Assembly: GCA_947588985.1 (NCBI GenBank)
Contig: CANQBG010000008.1
Span: 1 to 52,329 of the forward strand
Direction of reading: 5' to 3'
Length of the DNA: 52,329 bases
Source: an uncultured Clostridia bacterium
Lineage (GTDB): Bacteria; Bacillota; Clostridia; Christensenellales; Borkfalkiaceae
The notes under the pieces are model-generated. The model worked only from the letters and a program-made list of their open reading frames with translations. It was not told the DNA's origin and did no database searches. Numbering within the stretch: position 1 is the first letter of the stretch; each line of letters opens with the position of its first letter. Positions 25,501 through 34,466 of this stretch are shown piece after piece. Position numbers and translations under genes: made by a program.

Positions 25501-28500
25501 GGATTTTCCGTTCCTTCGAGCGCCCAATCCACCTTGAAGCTCACGGTCCCCGCCTTATAGTGCGCGGTCAGCTTGATCGGGATCGCACCTTCCTTATAAG
25601 AAGGATATCTTCCTTCGGACGCGGAGTTGGGGCCGAAGTAGAAGCGTTCGCTATCGAGATAGGCCATGAAGGCGGTGTACATGGGCTCGCCGCGGCCGTA
25701 ATCGGTCGATCCCGCTTCGCCCAACGTCGCGGACCAATTCGTGAAGATATACCCCGCCTCATACGGGCTGAAGAGCTGAAGATTGCCGACGAGCGCGGAA
25801 TAGGCGTAAGGCACCGCCTCTGCCGTCGTTGACGCGTCGCCCTTCACCGTTTCGATGGTGAGGGAGACCTTCTTCTCCGTCCATATCGGGATGAAGGTGA
25901 GGTAGACGTCGGAGAAGTGGGAAGCGGCGTCTTGCCCCTTCACCCATTCTGCGATCTCCTCTACGGGCGCCGTCTCGACTTCGGCAAACGCGCCATCCTC
26001 GCCGTTGTTCCGCGTGATGCGCCAACCGTCGAAGCCGTAGCCCGTGCGGAGCGGCTTGGGCAGGATGAAACCATGCCAATCCGCCTCGTCATCGAAATAC
26101 TTCGCTTCGAGGGAAAGCGGGCTCTCTCCGAACGAGACGTCCGTGTCCCCTTCCGCCGCCTGCACCGCGATGTGGATCGTCTGCGCAAAGATCTGTGCCT
26201 CGAAGGTGAAGGTGTATTCGGCAACGGGCTGATTTTCCAAAAGATCGATAAACTTGGTTCGGAGGTCCTCCGGCTCTCCCGGCAAATCGTAGCGGTTGGT
26301 GGAATCGCGTTTGCTCGTGACGAAGTCGTGCTGTGTGAAGTGATTTTGCGGCAAATACCATTCTTTGAAGAAGTAGCCTTCGAGCTCGAGCGGCGCAAGC
26401 ACATAGGTGCTGTAATTCGGGTCGGTGATAAATTGGCTATACCGGATCTCTTCCTCCGTCCTCGACTCCGCCTCGTTGCCGTGTACGGGGATGATCTTGG
26501 TGATTTTCACCATCTTTTCCGTCCAATCGAGGGTGAAGATGACGTTGATCTCCGATTGAAGCAAGAACTCCGCGCCGTCGGCATACGCCCGCATCGACGC
26601 GATGACGTTTTCATCTTTTTCTACCGCATAACGCGCGTCTCCGCCGTAGTTCGACTGCCATCCCCGGAAGAGGAAGCCGGGCTCGGAGCACGTCTCGAGC
26701 GTGAAGCCGCCGAGCTCCGGATAGGGCATGGAGATGTGCTTGGTATCGTAACGATTGTACGTCTTGCCCGCTTCGTCTTGCTTGACGATTTTGAACATCT
26801 TCTCCTGCCAATTGGCGGTGAAGGTGATCTCGAACTCTGCAATCTCCCTGTTTGCTTCTTCCTGCGCATACGCCTGCAGATACTTGAGGAAGGACTGCGC
26901 CGCGCCATCTTCTCCGACGAGGTAGAAGTCGCCCACGGTTCCGTTGCGGAAGTCGGCATTGAGGAACTTCTTTCCGGCAAAGAATTTGTTATACGTCGCA
27001 TCCCCTTCCTTCTGCTCGCTCGTCCAATAGAGGAAGGCATACCCCAATTTGAGCGCAAAGGTCTCCTCTCGTTCTGCTTCGAACACGCGATTGACGTCGT
27101 AGAAGGCGGCGGACTGATTCGTGTACTCCACGTCGATGGTGGCCTCGCCCTCTTGCCCGTCTTGGAAGTGCAAATGGAAGGTCTGGACTTGCCAAGCGGC
27201 CTTGAAGGTCAGGTTGAAATGTTGGATGAGGCTGAACACGAACCCGTGCTCGCTCGCGATCCCTTGGCCGCTCGGATCCCGGAGCGACGCGCCGATATCC
27301 GTCCCCGGCACGTAGAGCGTTTGCCCCTGTTCCATGGACTCCAATCCGTCGTAAGTGGCATTCCATGTGCCCGCGGTCAACGCCGCAACGGACAACTGCC
27401 AACCGAGGAACACATACCCTTCGCGCTCAAGTTTGCCCGCCTCGATTGTATCCTCGATCGATTTGGGGCCTACCATGACCGCGGTCTGGTTGTCGTGATT
27501 GGGGTCGAAGGAGACGCTGTATTGGATCTCCTGCCTGTTGGCCAACACCGGGACGATGAACTCCTCGCCGTTTTTGGCCTCGTAGTGCTCGTTGAAATAC
27601 TGTGCGATGCTCTCCCCGCATTTTTGATTGAGGGAAATGGGCTCCGAACCGAGATACCACCCGATGATGACTTGGTTTTTATCGTTTTTGCCGAGCGAAG
27701 GGTGCTCTTCGAGAAGCTTCGCGATCTCTTCATAGGTCAGAAGCGAGAAGTTGGGATCGCGCAGATCCGCAAAGCTGTAATGCGTATCGGTATAGAGCGA
27801 GGCGTATGCGTTGCCTGTGCTCTCCCGATATTCGATCGTGATCTTGATCGGCGTGAAGTCGGCCTGAAGGGCGATCGCAAGCGTGCCCTCCGTATCGGGC
27901 GTATCGATCTCCTCGGCCGCATAGCCGTTGGGATATTGGAAGGCAGCGAGCTGCCTGATCCACGCAAGAAGGTCGTCTTGGTCTTTGATCTCCGTGCCCG
28001 TCTGCTCCGCATAGCTTGCCGTCCAGCTCTCTTTGTTGAGATAGCCGGGGACGTCCTCGGGCGGCAAGAGCTTGGTTTTCAGCGGATCCACCCCTTCGGG
28101 CGCGTATTCGCCGTAGTTGTAGCTTGCCTCATCGTCGTCGACCGTCTCCGAAACGGGCGCCTTGTGGAAGGTAAACTGCAATTGAAGCGCCTGCCAATAC
28201 GCCGCGAAGGAGACCTTTTGCACCTTGTTTTCGCTGCCGTATTTGGGCTTCTCTTCGAGATTGTCGTAATACTTTTGGAGGGCCTCCAAAACCGAGCTTC
28301 CCGCCGCGAAATTTCCGGTTACGCTCTCCGCATTCCAATATTTGAAATAATTCCCCACCTTGCGCGGGTAGGCCGTGGGCGCGCAGAAGCCGCCGTTTTC
28401 GCCGTCCCAATAGTCCACGGTGTGTACGGCCTCCGCCCATGCCTTGTCGTCCGCCGCCGTGAAGGCGACTTCGAACTGCACATGCTCCCATTGGGCGACG

Positions 28501-31500
28501 AGTTGCAGCGAGACGCCCTCGGCGCCGTAGGCGGGAATGAAGGTGAAGGCCTCGCCCTCGCCCCAGATCGTATCTTGGACCGCGTCCCAATTGAGGACGA
28601 ACGCCGCGCTGTCCTCCGAGAGCTTCCATCCCTTAAAGAGCATGCCCTGCTGCGTGGCGATCTGCGCCGTGACCGCCTCGGGGGCGTAGACGGCGCCATT
28701 CTGCGCTTCGGGCAGGACGACCGCGTCCGCCTTCTTCTCGCCGTCTGAGTAGCCGTAATTATAGGAATTGCCGATGTAGACGGGGGTGAAGGTCTTGCCC
28801 GCGACCGCGACGGGGAGATCGGCCTGCGTCGTGGCGTCGAGGACGACCTCGCCCGACTGCCATGCCGCATAGTGATAGCCGTCTTGGCGGAACTGCTTGT
28901 AGGCGTCGGCGCCCTCCTCGGGAAGGATGGAGATCTCGCCGTGCAGGACGACTTCGATCTGCTCGCTTTCCTCGCTCTCCGCCAAAGCCTTGAGCGTGAT
29001 CGTGGCGGTGTAGACGGCATAGAGCTTTCTAAAATCTTTTCCGAGATATGTCGTATTGTTCCATCTGTCAACGGTCGTTTCGGGTATGACAAGCCCATCG
29101 TTTGTGAGGCGCTTAGATACATACTCGACTTTCCAACCTTGGAACTCCCAACCTTGGAGCGTGGGAGAAGCGGGAAGGTCCCCGAAAGGCTGCCCGAGCA
29201 CGATTTGAATCGTCTCCTGCTTCTGCGCGTCCCCTGCGGGTTCGCCGCCGAGATAATCCACCTTCATCTGCGCCGTCCAGCGGGCGGTGAGCTTGGCGTC
29301 TCCCTTGCCCGTGTAGGGCTCGCTCGCCTCCACGCGCGTGTCGGGCGAAGCGGGATCGAGGCACCAGCCCTCGAAACTCCAGCCCATATCATCGACGGGC
29401 GTATGCCCTTCGATCTCTGCGGGAGCCACGCCGCGTACGACGGCGATCGGCACGTCTGCGGGAACGGAATCCGGAAGCTCGTCGTGCAGAGAGAGGGTGC
29501 CCTCCCAACGGGACTCATATTGTGCGCTGTGGACGTCGCCCAAGCACACCGCTTCGGGGTTCAAAACGGTCTCGACGGCCGCGCGATTTGTATACCACCC
29601 GGCAAACGTCCAGCCGTCCGCCTCCTCCGCCTCGACGGCGAGCGGATCAAACGGAATGCTATAGTAGATCTCCGCCTCCGTCGCCGCGACGCTGTCTGTA
29701 AGGTTGTTCAAATAGGTGATCGTGCCCTTCCAACGGGGCCATACGGAGAAGGCGCCCGTGCCCGTGTAGGCTGCCGAAGGGTCGAAGGCCACGGCGCGCG
29801 CCGCTTCGTCCGTCGTCCAGCATTCGAAGGTCCAGCCGAGGGCGGAGACGGTGGCGGAAACGTCGTCTGCAACGGCGCCATTCCAATCGTTGGGCGCGGC
29901 GCCATAGACGATCTCCTTGGAGGTCGTCCCATCGAGCCCGACGCAGGAAATGGAGCCCTTCCAGCGGGCATGGTATGCCCCTTCGCCGTCTGCCGTGTAG
30001 GAAACGGCGGGATCGAAGGCCCCTTCTCCCGCGGAGAGAACGTTGAGATACCAGCCCTCGAACGTCCAACTTTGTGCGAATTTCCCGTCCTGCGGGGCGG
30101 CGGGAAGATCGCTTTCGAGCGCGCCGGAGGGAAGGGTGTTGTAGATGAGTTTGACGGAGTAATTTTCGTCGTTGAGGTCGTCGCGGAAGGTGAGCGTGCG
30201 CGTGCGGACGGCATAGAGGGTGAACCCGTTCTCCCCCGTGAAGGGCGCGGAGACATCCACCTGCGCACCGTTCGCGACGGGGACTTCGCTCATCCAGCCC
30301 TCAAACGTCCACGCGCCGAGCGTCGCTTCGGGCGAGACGAGCCCGACGCTTTCCAGCGACACATTGTAGATGGCGGTAAACTGCGTGCCCTCGTCCCCCG
30401 CTTTGGGGTCGACGCGCGTGACCGTCGCCTCCCACTTCGCATAGAGGGTGCGGTTGGCCGCGCCATAGTACTCCTCATCGGGAAGAACTTCGCCCGTGAG
30501 CGTCTCGGCCCAGCCCCGGAAGTCCCAACCTTCTTTCCCGGCGGGCAGTGTGGGCTGTTGGGGACGGCCGGCCTTCAGACCGCGGCGGACTTCGATGCGC
30601 TGCTCCGCGGCAGTTCCATCGGCCGTGAGGTCGTTGTGATAGACGAGAGTGGTTTTCCAGCAGGCGTAGAGGCTTGTGTTGGCGTCGGGAAGGGTGAAGG
30701 GTTGCCCGAGGTCGAGGATATCGGAGGTACCGAAGGTCATGCGGTCCTTCGACCACCCCTCAAACTCCCATCCGCCCTCTTCGTCGGTACGCACAAGGCG
30801 CGCCTCCGTCTCGACGATGCCATAGACGAGGGTGACGGACTCCGTCTCCTCGCTTCCGCCGAGGTTATCGGAGAGGGTAAACGTCCCCTCCCAACGAATA
30901 TAGAGCGTTACCCCGTTTTCGCCGTACCACGGGGCATTCCTGTTTACGCCGAAGCCGTCCTCGAGGCTGCGCGTCTCTTGGGAGAGGCTCCAACCCGCAA
31001 ACTGCCACGCATTGGAGTCGGAATACGTCCCGAAGTCGGCCACGAGGCCGCGCGTGACGGAGACCGCCTTCTCCTGCCGGGAGACATCGGAGGCGCGGTC
31101 GTCGCGCAAGGTGATGCTGCCCGCCCAGCGGGAATAGAGCGTGGCGTTGCCCTTCCCCGTGTAGGGAGCATTCTCTTCGACTTTGGTGCCCGTCTCCTCG
31201 CGGGTCTGATACCATCCCTCGAAGGTCCACGGGTGCGCGCCCTCGTCGGTGCGCTGCGGCAGGGCGGGATTTTCGCCATAGACGACGGGAAGCCTCGTCT
31301 CCTCCTCGTCCTCCTCGCTCGTTGCGCGGAGGTTGTCGCGAAGCGTGAGGGTGCCCGTGCGCTTTGCGGTGAGCTCCAAATTGCCGTCTAAGGTATAGGG
31401 CGCGCCGGGCAAAACTTCCTCGCCCTGCGCCGTGTACCATCCCTCGAAGCTCCAGCCGTTCATCTCCGATTTGGAGGCGGGGAGCTGCGCGGGCGCGGTG

Positions 31501-34466
31501 TTGTAGACGACCTCCACGGAGCTGAGCTTCTCGCCGCTCGTATCCACGGCGTCCGTGAGCCGGAGCGTGCCGCCCCACACGGCGTGATAGGTCGCGTCGC
31601 CGCGGCCCGTGTAGGGATTTTGAAGGTCGAGCTCCGCAGTCTGCGTGAGATCGGCGCGCCATTGCTCCTTGAAGGTGTACCCGCGATCGTTTTGGGGAGC
31701 GGGCACGATCTTGGCGTTGATGTTCGCGCCGCTGTTTCCGAGCACGGTGCGCGCATAGATGACTTCCTGCGAATAGGTCGTGGGCGCGCCGTCGGCAAGG
31801 TGCAGATCGTCAATGAGCTGCAAATTGCCCTTCCAACGGGCGTGGAGCGTGCCAATGGCCGGCTTGCTGTTTGCAAGCTGCGCGGGATCCACGGAGAGCG
31901 TCGCGGCATTTTGGTCGGTCGTCCAGCCGTCGAACACATAGCCGTCCTTTTCCACGCTACCTTCCTGCGGCTCTCCCGCGGGCTTGGGCAGGGTAGGCGC
32001 GATGCCGTAGACCACGGTGAGCGTGTCCCCCGCGGAGGAATTCAATGCGTCGCGGAGGTTGATCGTACACGTCCAGCGCGCATAGAACACGGCGTCGGCC
32101 GCGCCCTTATAGGGATCTTCCGAATTTACTTTCGCCTCGAGCGAGACGCTGTCCGTGCTCCAATATCCGAACGTCCATCCGCTCTCCACTTTGGTGTAGA
32201 TGAGGGAATCGACGTCCCCGAGCGGAACGCCATAGACGGCGGGATAGGGCCCGCAGTCGCGGTTCTCGTGGAAGCCGTCGAGGAAGGAGAGCTTCGCCGT
32301 CCAACGCGCCTCGTAGCGCATGCCTCCGTTGCCGAAATAGGGCTTCTCCTCCAAACGGCCGGTGGGATCGGTGCGGGTGTTGGTCGCATACCATCCCTCG
32401 TAGCTCCAGCCATCCCCGGAGGCCGTAAGCTCAGGCGAGGCGACGACTTCGCCGCGCACGGCCGTGCGCTCCTCGGAGGTATCGTGCAAGGCGTCGTGGA
32501 ATTGGAAGGTGCTCGTCCAGCGCGCATAGAGCGTGGCGTCGCCGCGGCCCGTGTAGGGAGCGGCGGGATCGACGCGCGTTGCCTCCTCGGCGCGGCGATA
32601 ACACCATCCGAAGAAGGTCCAACCCGTGGTCTCGTCCTCGGGTACGGTGAGCGCGGCGGGCGTGACACCATAGTAGAATGTCACCGAAGAGGTCTCTTCG
32701 CTGCCGTTTTCCGTCGTTTTGAGGTTGTCGGAGAGGGTGATCGTCCCCGCGCGGCGGGCGTAGAGCGTCGCATTGCCCTTGCCCGTGTACGGCGCGGAGG
32801 GCTCCACCTTCTCGCGAAGTTGGGCGTCGGAAGTCCAATATTCGAAACTCCAGCCCTCCGAGGCGGCCTTCTCTTGGGGAAGCCCGGGGAATGCCCCGCT
32901 TGCCTCGAGCGGCAGATTGTATGTAACGCCGGGGAGCGTCTCGTCCTCGCCCGCGACTTTGTCGGAGAGGGTGAGCGTGCCCTTGTAGCGCGCCACCAGC
33001 GCGACGTCGTGGGTGTAGGGATAGGGCTCGTCCGCCGTAAACAGCGCGCCGTCGATGGTATCGACGTGCCAGCCCTCAAACTCCCATGTATCGAACACGG
33101 GCTGCGGGAGCGGCTTGGGGATGGCCTCCCCATACTCCACCGCCAAACTTTCGAACTGCTGATCGGCCGGCCCCGCGGCGTCGAACGTCACCCGATAGCC
33201 CTTGGGCGCCCACTGCGCAAAGAGGTGCGTGGACCCTGCGGGCCGCTCCGTGACCGGTTCGCCGCCCTCCGGCTCGGTGTACCAACCGGAGAACACATAG
33301 CCGTTGGCCTCGTCGTTAAGCTCCGGGAGCGCGCCGTCGCCCGCTTCCCAACAGGAGAGCGAGGAGGACGTCTCGGAGAGGTAATCCTCATGCAAGACGG
33401 CGCAGAGGGTGCCGCGGTAGGCCTGCATGGGAAGTACGCTGCGGAAATCCTGCCCCCACGCCGCGCCGTATTGCGCGAGCATCGTCTCGGGGACATAGAA
33501 GGTGCAGTCCGCGGGAAGGCCGACGTTCCGAAGGATATGATCGGAGCCGTCGAGCACGATCTCCTTTACGTTGGGAAGCGCCGCGGAGAGCTCCGAAAAA
33601 TCCACTTGCGCGGGGAAATCGGTGAGCGTGAGCGCCTCGATCTCCGCAAGATCGCTCGCCCCATAGAGCGCGGACGTGCCCTCCGCGATGAGCGCGTTTT
33701 GCAGCACCGTCTCCTTGAGCGAAATGCCGAACTCCCAGACGAGAGTCGTCTTGAGCTGGCGTTCGTCGTTGCGGAAGGTGACGCAGAGCTTCCCCGTCCC
33801 GAGGCCGTTGGCCTTGAAGGTGAGGGCGTGCGCGTTCGTTTCGACGAGGGAGAACACGTCGCCGTCGTCCCCCGCCGTCGCGTCGGCGCTGTCCGTAAGC
33901 TGCTCACCATTGGGGCCCAAGACGGCATAGGTGATCTCCACGTTGCGGCCCGTGATGGAGCTTTCGGCGGGATTGGTCCCGACCTCTAAGGTGAACTGCG
34001 CACCGTATTGTGCCACGACGGAAGCCTCGGAGCGCTTATAGACTTCGCTGAGCTCCGAGGTGATCCACACCGTCACCTCCGTGCGCGCCTTGCCGTTCCG
34101 TTCCACGACGGTGATCGTCTGCGGCTCTTCGGACGCTGTGAGCACGGAAAAGCTATCCGCATCCGTACCGCGGTCGCGGTTCTGCTTGATCACTTGCTCG
34201 TCGCTGACCTCAAAGGAGAACCGGTGGCCGGGTTCGGGCAGACCGTGCTCATTATAATAGAGCGGATTGAGGGAAAAGGCCTGTCCCGGGGAGACCTCCC
34301 GCTCGGTATCTACATAGATATAGGGATCGCTCGTCGGCCCATCGGCCTGATCCGCCCACAGCGCCGAGCCGCCGGTGAACCACCACGCCACCAAGAGACC
34401 GACCGGCACCACCACGGCAAGGGCGCCCACGATCACAATGATCCAGGATAAGATCTTATGCTTCAT
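22515..34466 (-). CDS. Giant surface protein with about 37 InlB-type repeats and a C-terminal Hint domain
   Basis: 3983 residues in one uninterrupted frame; ATG with GAGGAGG. Residues 7-30 are a hydrophobic signal anchor (KILSWIIVIVGALAVVVPVG). Then come Ig-like and short LRR-like regions (about 40-370) and repeats built around a G(W/Y)xFxGW core. The first roughly 20 end in PYTGKGNATLYARWxGT, and the later 17 or so are longer with a helical insert (LRTYAD-like). One repeat carries seven cysteines in 18 residues. The last 232 residues begin at C3752 (WCYSDGTMIYMADGTKKPIE) and form a Hint fold with HEHALFD. InlB-type repeats are beta-grasp modules of cell-surface proteins. No LPXTG motif is present, so anchoring is by the N-terminal helix or by Hint chemistry (inference). 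It overlaps the upstream gene by 11 bases. Confidence 0.9.
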   Translation of the reverse strand: MKHKILSWIIVIVGALAVVVPVGLLVAWWFTGGSALWADQADGPTSDPYIYVDTEREVSPGQAFSLNPLYYNEHGLPEPGHRFSFEVSDEQVIKQNRDRGTDADSFSVLTASEEPQTITVVERNGKARTEVTVWITSELSEVYKRSEASVVAQYGAQFTLEVGTNPAESSITGRNVEITYAVLGPNGEQLTDSADATAGDDGDVFSLVETNAHALTFKANGLGTGKLCVTFRNDERQLKTTLVWEFGISLKETVLQNALIAEGTSALYGASDLAEIEALTLTDFPAQVDFSELSAALPNVKEIVLDGSDHILRNVGLPADCTFYVPETMLAQYGAAWGQDFRSVLPMQAYRGTLCAVLHEDYLSETSSSLSCWEAGDGALPELNDEANGYVFSGWYTEPEGGEPVTERPAGSTHLFAQWAPKGYRVTFDAAGPADQQFESLAVEYGEAIPKPLPQPVFDTWEFEGWHVDTIDGALFTADEPYPYTHDVALVARYKGTLTLSDKVAGEDETLPGVTYNLPLEASGAFPGLPQEKAASEGWSFEYWTSDAQLREKVEPSAPYTGKGNATLYARRAGTITLSDNLKTTENGSEETSSVTFYYGVTPAALTVPEDETTGWTFFGWCYRRAEEATRVDPAAPYTGRGDATLYARWTSTFQFHDALHDTSEERTAVRGEVVASPELTASGDGWSYEGWYATNTRTDPTGRLEEKPYFGNGGMRYEARWTAKLSFLDGFHENRDCGPYPAVYGVPLGDVDSLIYTKVESGWTFGYWSTDSVSLEAKVNSEDPYKGAADAVFYARWTCTINLRDALNSSAGDTLTVVYGIAPTLPKPAGEPQEGSVEKDGYVFDGWTTDQNAATLSVDPAQLANSKPAIGTLHARWKGNLQLIDDLHLADGAPTTYSQEVIYARTVLGNSGANINAKIVPAPQNDRGYTFKEQWRADLTQTAELDLQNPYTGRGDATYHAVWGGTLRLTDAVDTSGEKLSSVEVVYNTAPAQLPASKSEMNGWSFEGWYTAQGEEVLPGAPYTLDGNLELTAKRTGTLTLRDNLRATSEEDEEETRLPVVYGENPALPQRTDEGAHPWTFEGWYQTREETGTKVEENAPYTGKGNATLYSRWAGSITLRDDRASDVSRQEKAVSVTRGLVADFGTYSDSNAWQFAGWSLSQETRSLEDGFGVNRNAPWYGENGVTLYIRWEGTFTLSDNLGGSEETESVTLVYGIVETEARLVRTDEEGGWEFEGWSKDRMTFGTSDILDLGQPFTLPDANTSLYACWKTTLVYHNDLTADGTAAEQRIEVRRGLKAGRPQQPTLPAGKEGWDFRGWAETLTGEVLPDEEYYGAANRTLYAKWEATVTRVDPKAGDEGTQFTAIYNVSLESVGLVSPEATLGAWTFEGWMSEVPVANGAQVDVSAPFTGENGFTLYAVRTRTLTFRDDLNDENYSVKLIYNTLPSGALESDLPAAPQDGKFAQSWTFEGWYLNVLSAGEGAFDPAVSYTADGEGAYHARWKGSISCVGLDGTTSKEIVYGAAPNDWNGAVADDVSATVSALGWTFECWTTDEAARAVAFDPSAAYTGTGAFSVWPRWKGTITYLNNLTDSVAATEAEIYYSIPFDPLAVEAEEADGWTFAGWYTNRAAVETVLNPEAVCLGDVHSAQYESRWEGTLSLHDELPDSVPADVPIAVVRGVAPAEIEGHTPVDDMGWSFEGWCLDPASPDTRVEASEPYTGKGDAKLTARWTAQMKVDYLGGEPAGDAQKQETIQIVLGQPFGDLPASPTLQGWEFQGWKVEYVSKRLTNDGLVIPETTVDRWNNTTYLGKDFRKLYAVYTATITLKALAESEESEQIEVVLHGEISILPEEGADAYKQFRQDGYHYAAWQSGEVVLDATTQADLPVAVAGKTFTPVYIGNSYNYGYSDGEKKADAVVLPEAQNGAVYAPEAVTAQIATQQGMLFKGWKLSEDSAAFVLNWDAVQDTIWGEGEAFTFIPAYGAEGVSLQLVAQWEHVQFEVAFTAADDKAWAEAVHTVDYWDGENGGFCAPTAYPRKVGNYFKYWNAESVTGNFAAGSSVLEALQKYYDNLEEKPKYGSENKVQKVSFAAYWQALQLQFTFHKAPVSETVDDDEASYNYGEYAPEGVDPLKTKLLPPEDVPGYLNKESWTASYAEQTGTEIKDQDDLLAWIRQLAAFQYPNGYAAEEIDTPDTEGTLAIALQADFTPIKITIEYRESTGNAYASLYTDTHYSFADLRDPNFSLLTYEEIAKLLEEHPSLGKNDKNQVIIGWYLGSEPISLNQKCGESIAQYFNEHYEAKNGEEFIVPVLANRQEIQYSVSFDPNHDNQTAVMVGPKSIEDTIEAGKLEREGYVFLGWQLSVAALTAGTWNATYDGLESMEQGQTLYVPGTDIGASLRDPSGQGIASEHGFVFSLIQHFNLTFKAAWQVQTFHLHFQDGQEGEATIDVEYTNQSAAFYDVNRVFEAEREETFALKLGYAFLYWTSEQKEGDATYNKFFAGKKFLNADFRNGTVGDFYLVGEDGAAQSFLKYLQAYAQEEANREIAEFEITFTANWQEKMFKIVKQDEAGKTYNRYDTKHISMPYPELGGFTLETCSEPGFLFRGWQSNYGGDARYAVEKDENVIASMRAYADGAEFLLQSEINVIFTLDWTEKMVKITKIIPVHGNEAESRTEEEIRYSQFITDPNYSTYVLAPLELEGYFFKEWYLPQNHFTQHDFVTSKRDSTNRYDLPGEPEDLRTKFIDLLENQPVAEYTFTFEAQIFAQTIHIAVQAAEGDTDVSFGESPLSLEAKYFDDEADWHGFILPKPLRTGYGFDGWRITRNNGEDGAFAEVETAPVEEIAEWVKGQDAASHFSDVYLTFIPIWTEKKVSLTIETVKGDASTTAEAVPYAYSALVGNLQLFSPYEAGYIFTNWSATLGEAGSTDYGRGEPMYTAFMAYLDSERFYFGPNSASEGRYPSYKEGAIPIKLTAHYKAGTVSFKVDWALEGTENPAEIVLTVSDNEISSGSPYLTGFADGSVTPPQKKGYYFAGWQLTAEVFNETGDMFFRCLCNGCEEGCDCEQENCCGDLYSYHTGFLEVLNQHLDLGAFTATAKAVWKPISFTVQYVAGEGEAYKTEPSDYAKLLTANAWALEGERLPAFRRDEYLTGFTLAIADGEGESVASDADLFEKLRTYLEKLDSFSETAAAGVSVTLTAQWAPRTIEITIDYDDNAGDKSVTEKTASEFFEGEGERLPAFHEKNGYGFLEGEQDWQINGEGKYRYEDEAINAIVDAYLKQYSGDVRSAKLTFIFTPIRTEKEITVNFTGADWLEEGARTKVYSYSEIAGGEFRLPAHNGYYVLWESAFSNDDAVLYTFTTSTYKDGAQTFTGSLDDELQRLLLGYLDRGGNATAYETKFSLKEHTAREIALSYETENGTAVAKETLSYADLLGDAPQYAFRMSMRAGYYLSAWTWEEGKHTLSRSAAIEELASLLMQYADEVNASETLNISLKANWTEREIVIRYDPQGGKDIPEERYSYSGLNNWKDEYAAREQSVYTTHAGYYFASWASEAGSLQRGANADSAIAALRTYADGQDLAEVTVTLSATWQEKKIKISYSGLSGVSGGPSGSTINYFSSFTLPGAGSKTGYNFTNYSFNNKTYSANANPISDLRSYADTKDETTISVTFTEQWKINSYKITINSSGNKGGSISGVVDGGMYEYNTNISVTISYYGNKNSYYVRDGNNLGDVSSDTFDMPAHDVALEVHSDYEEPPDPDWCYSDGTMIYMADGTKKPIETLSVGDMVLAVNHYTGQIEARPIALTAHYEEAAKAYEILNLTFSNGTVLKIIHEHALFDLTKNKYVAISVDNVESYLGDTFAYVAQDAFGEYIYESVTLKSYFVTKEWTGRYAVVSMGAWNVIAEGLVSTVSFQGFVEFINIFEYGDGLKYDEQKMQADIDRYGLFTYEEMQGAIPKEVFDAFNVQYFKVAIGKGILDPDLMAELFEKYHQYV
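22518..23213 (-). other. Hint (Hedgehog/intein-like) autoprocessing domain of the giant protein
   Basis: The region encodes residues 3752-3983. It starts with a nucleophile Cys after PDW, with the block-A-like MADGTKKPIETLSVGDMVLA and block-B-like FSNGTVLKIIHEHALFD. The tail GLKYDEQKMQADIDRYGLFT resembles tails I recall on other Firmicute Hint proteins. The C-terminal His-Asn plus extein of true inteins is absent, so cleavage or ligation to a nucleophile, as in Hedgehog, is more likely than splicing. Confidence 0.75.

Noticed and set aside
25917-28748. Very long open frame on the plus strand opposite the giant protein (also 28872-31391 and 31584-33989)
   Set aside because: The products are Arg/Leu/Gly/Ala-rich without recognisable domains and run antisense to a well-supported repeat protein; high G+C removes stop codons from the opposite strand.
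22515-34466. CRISPR-like or tandem DNA repeat array
   Set aside because: The periodicity is at protein level; repeat units vary in length and DNA sequence and there are no constant repeats with unique spacers.
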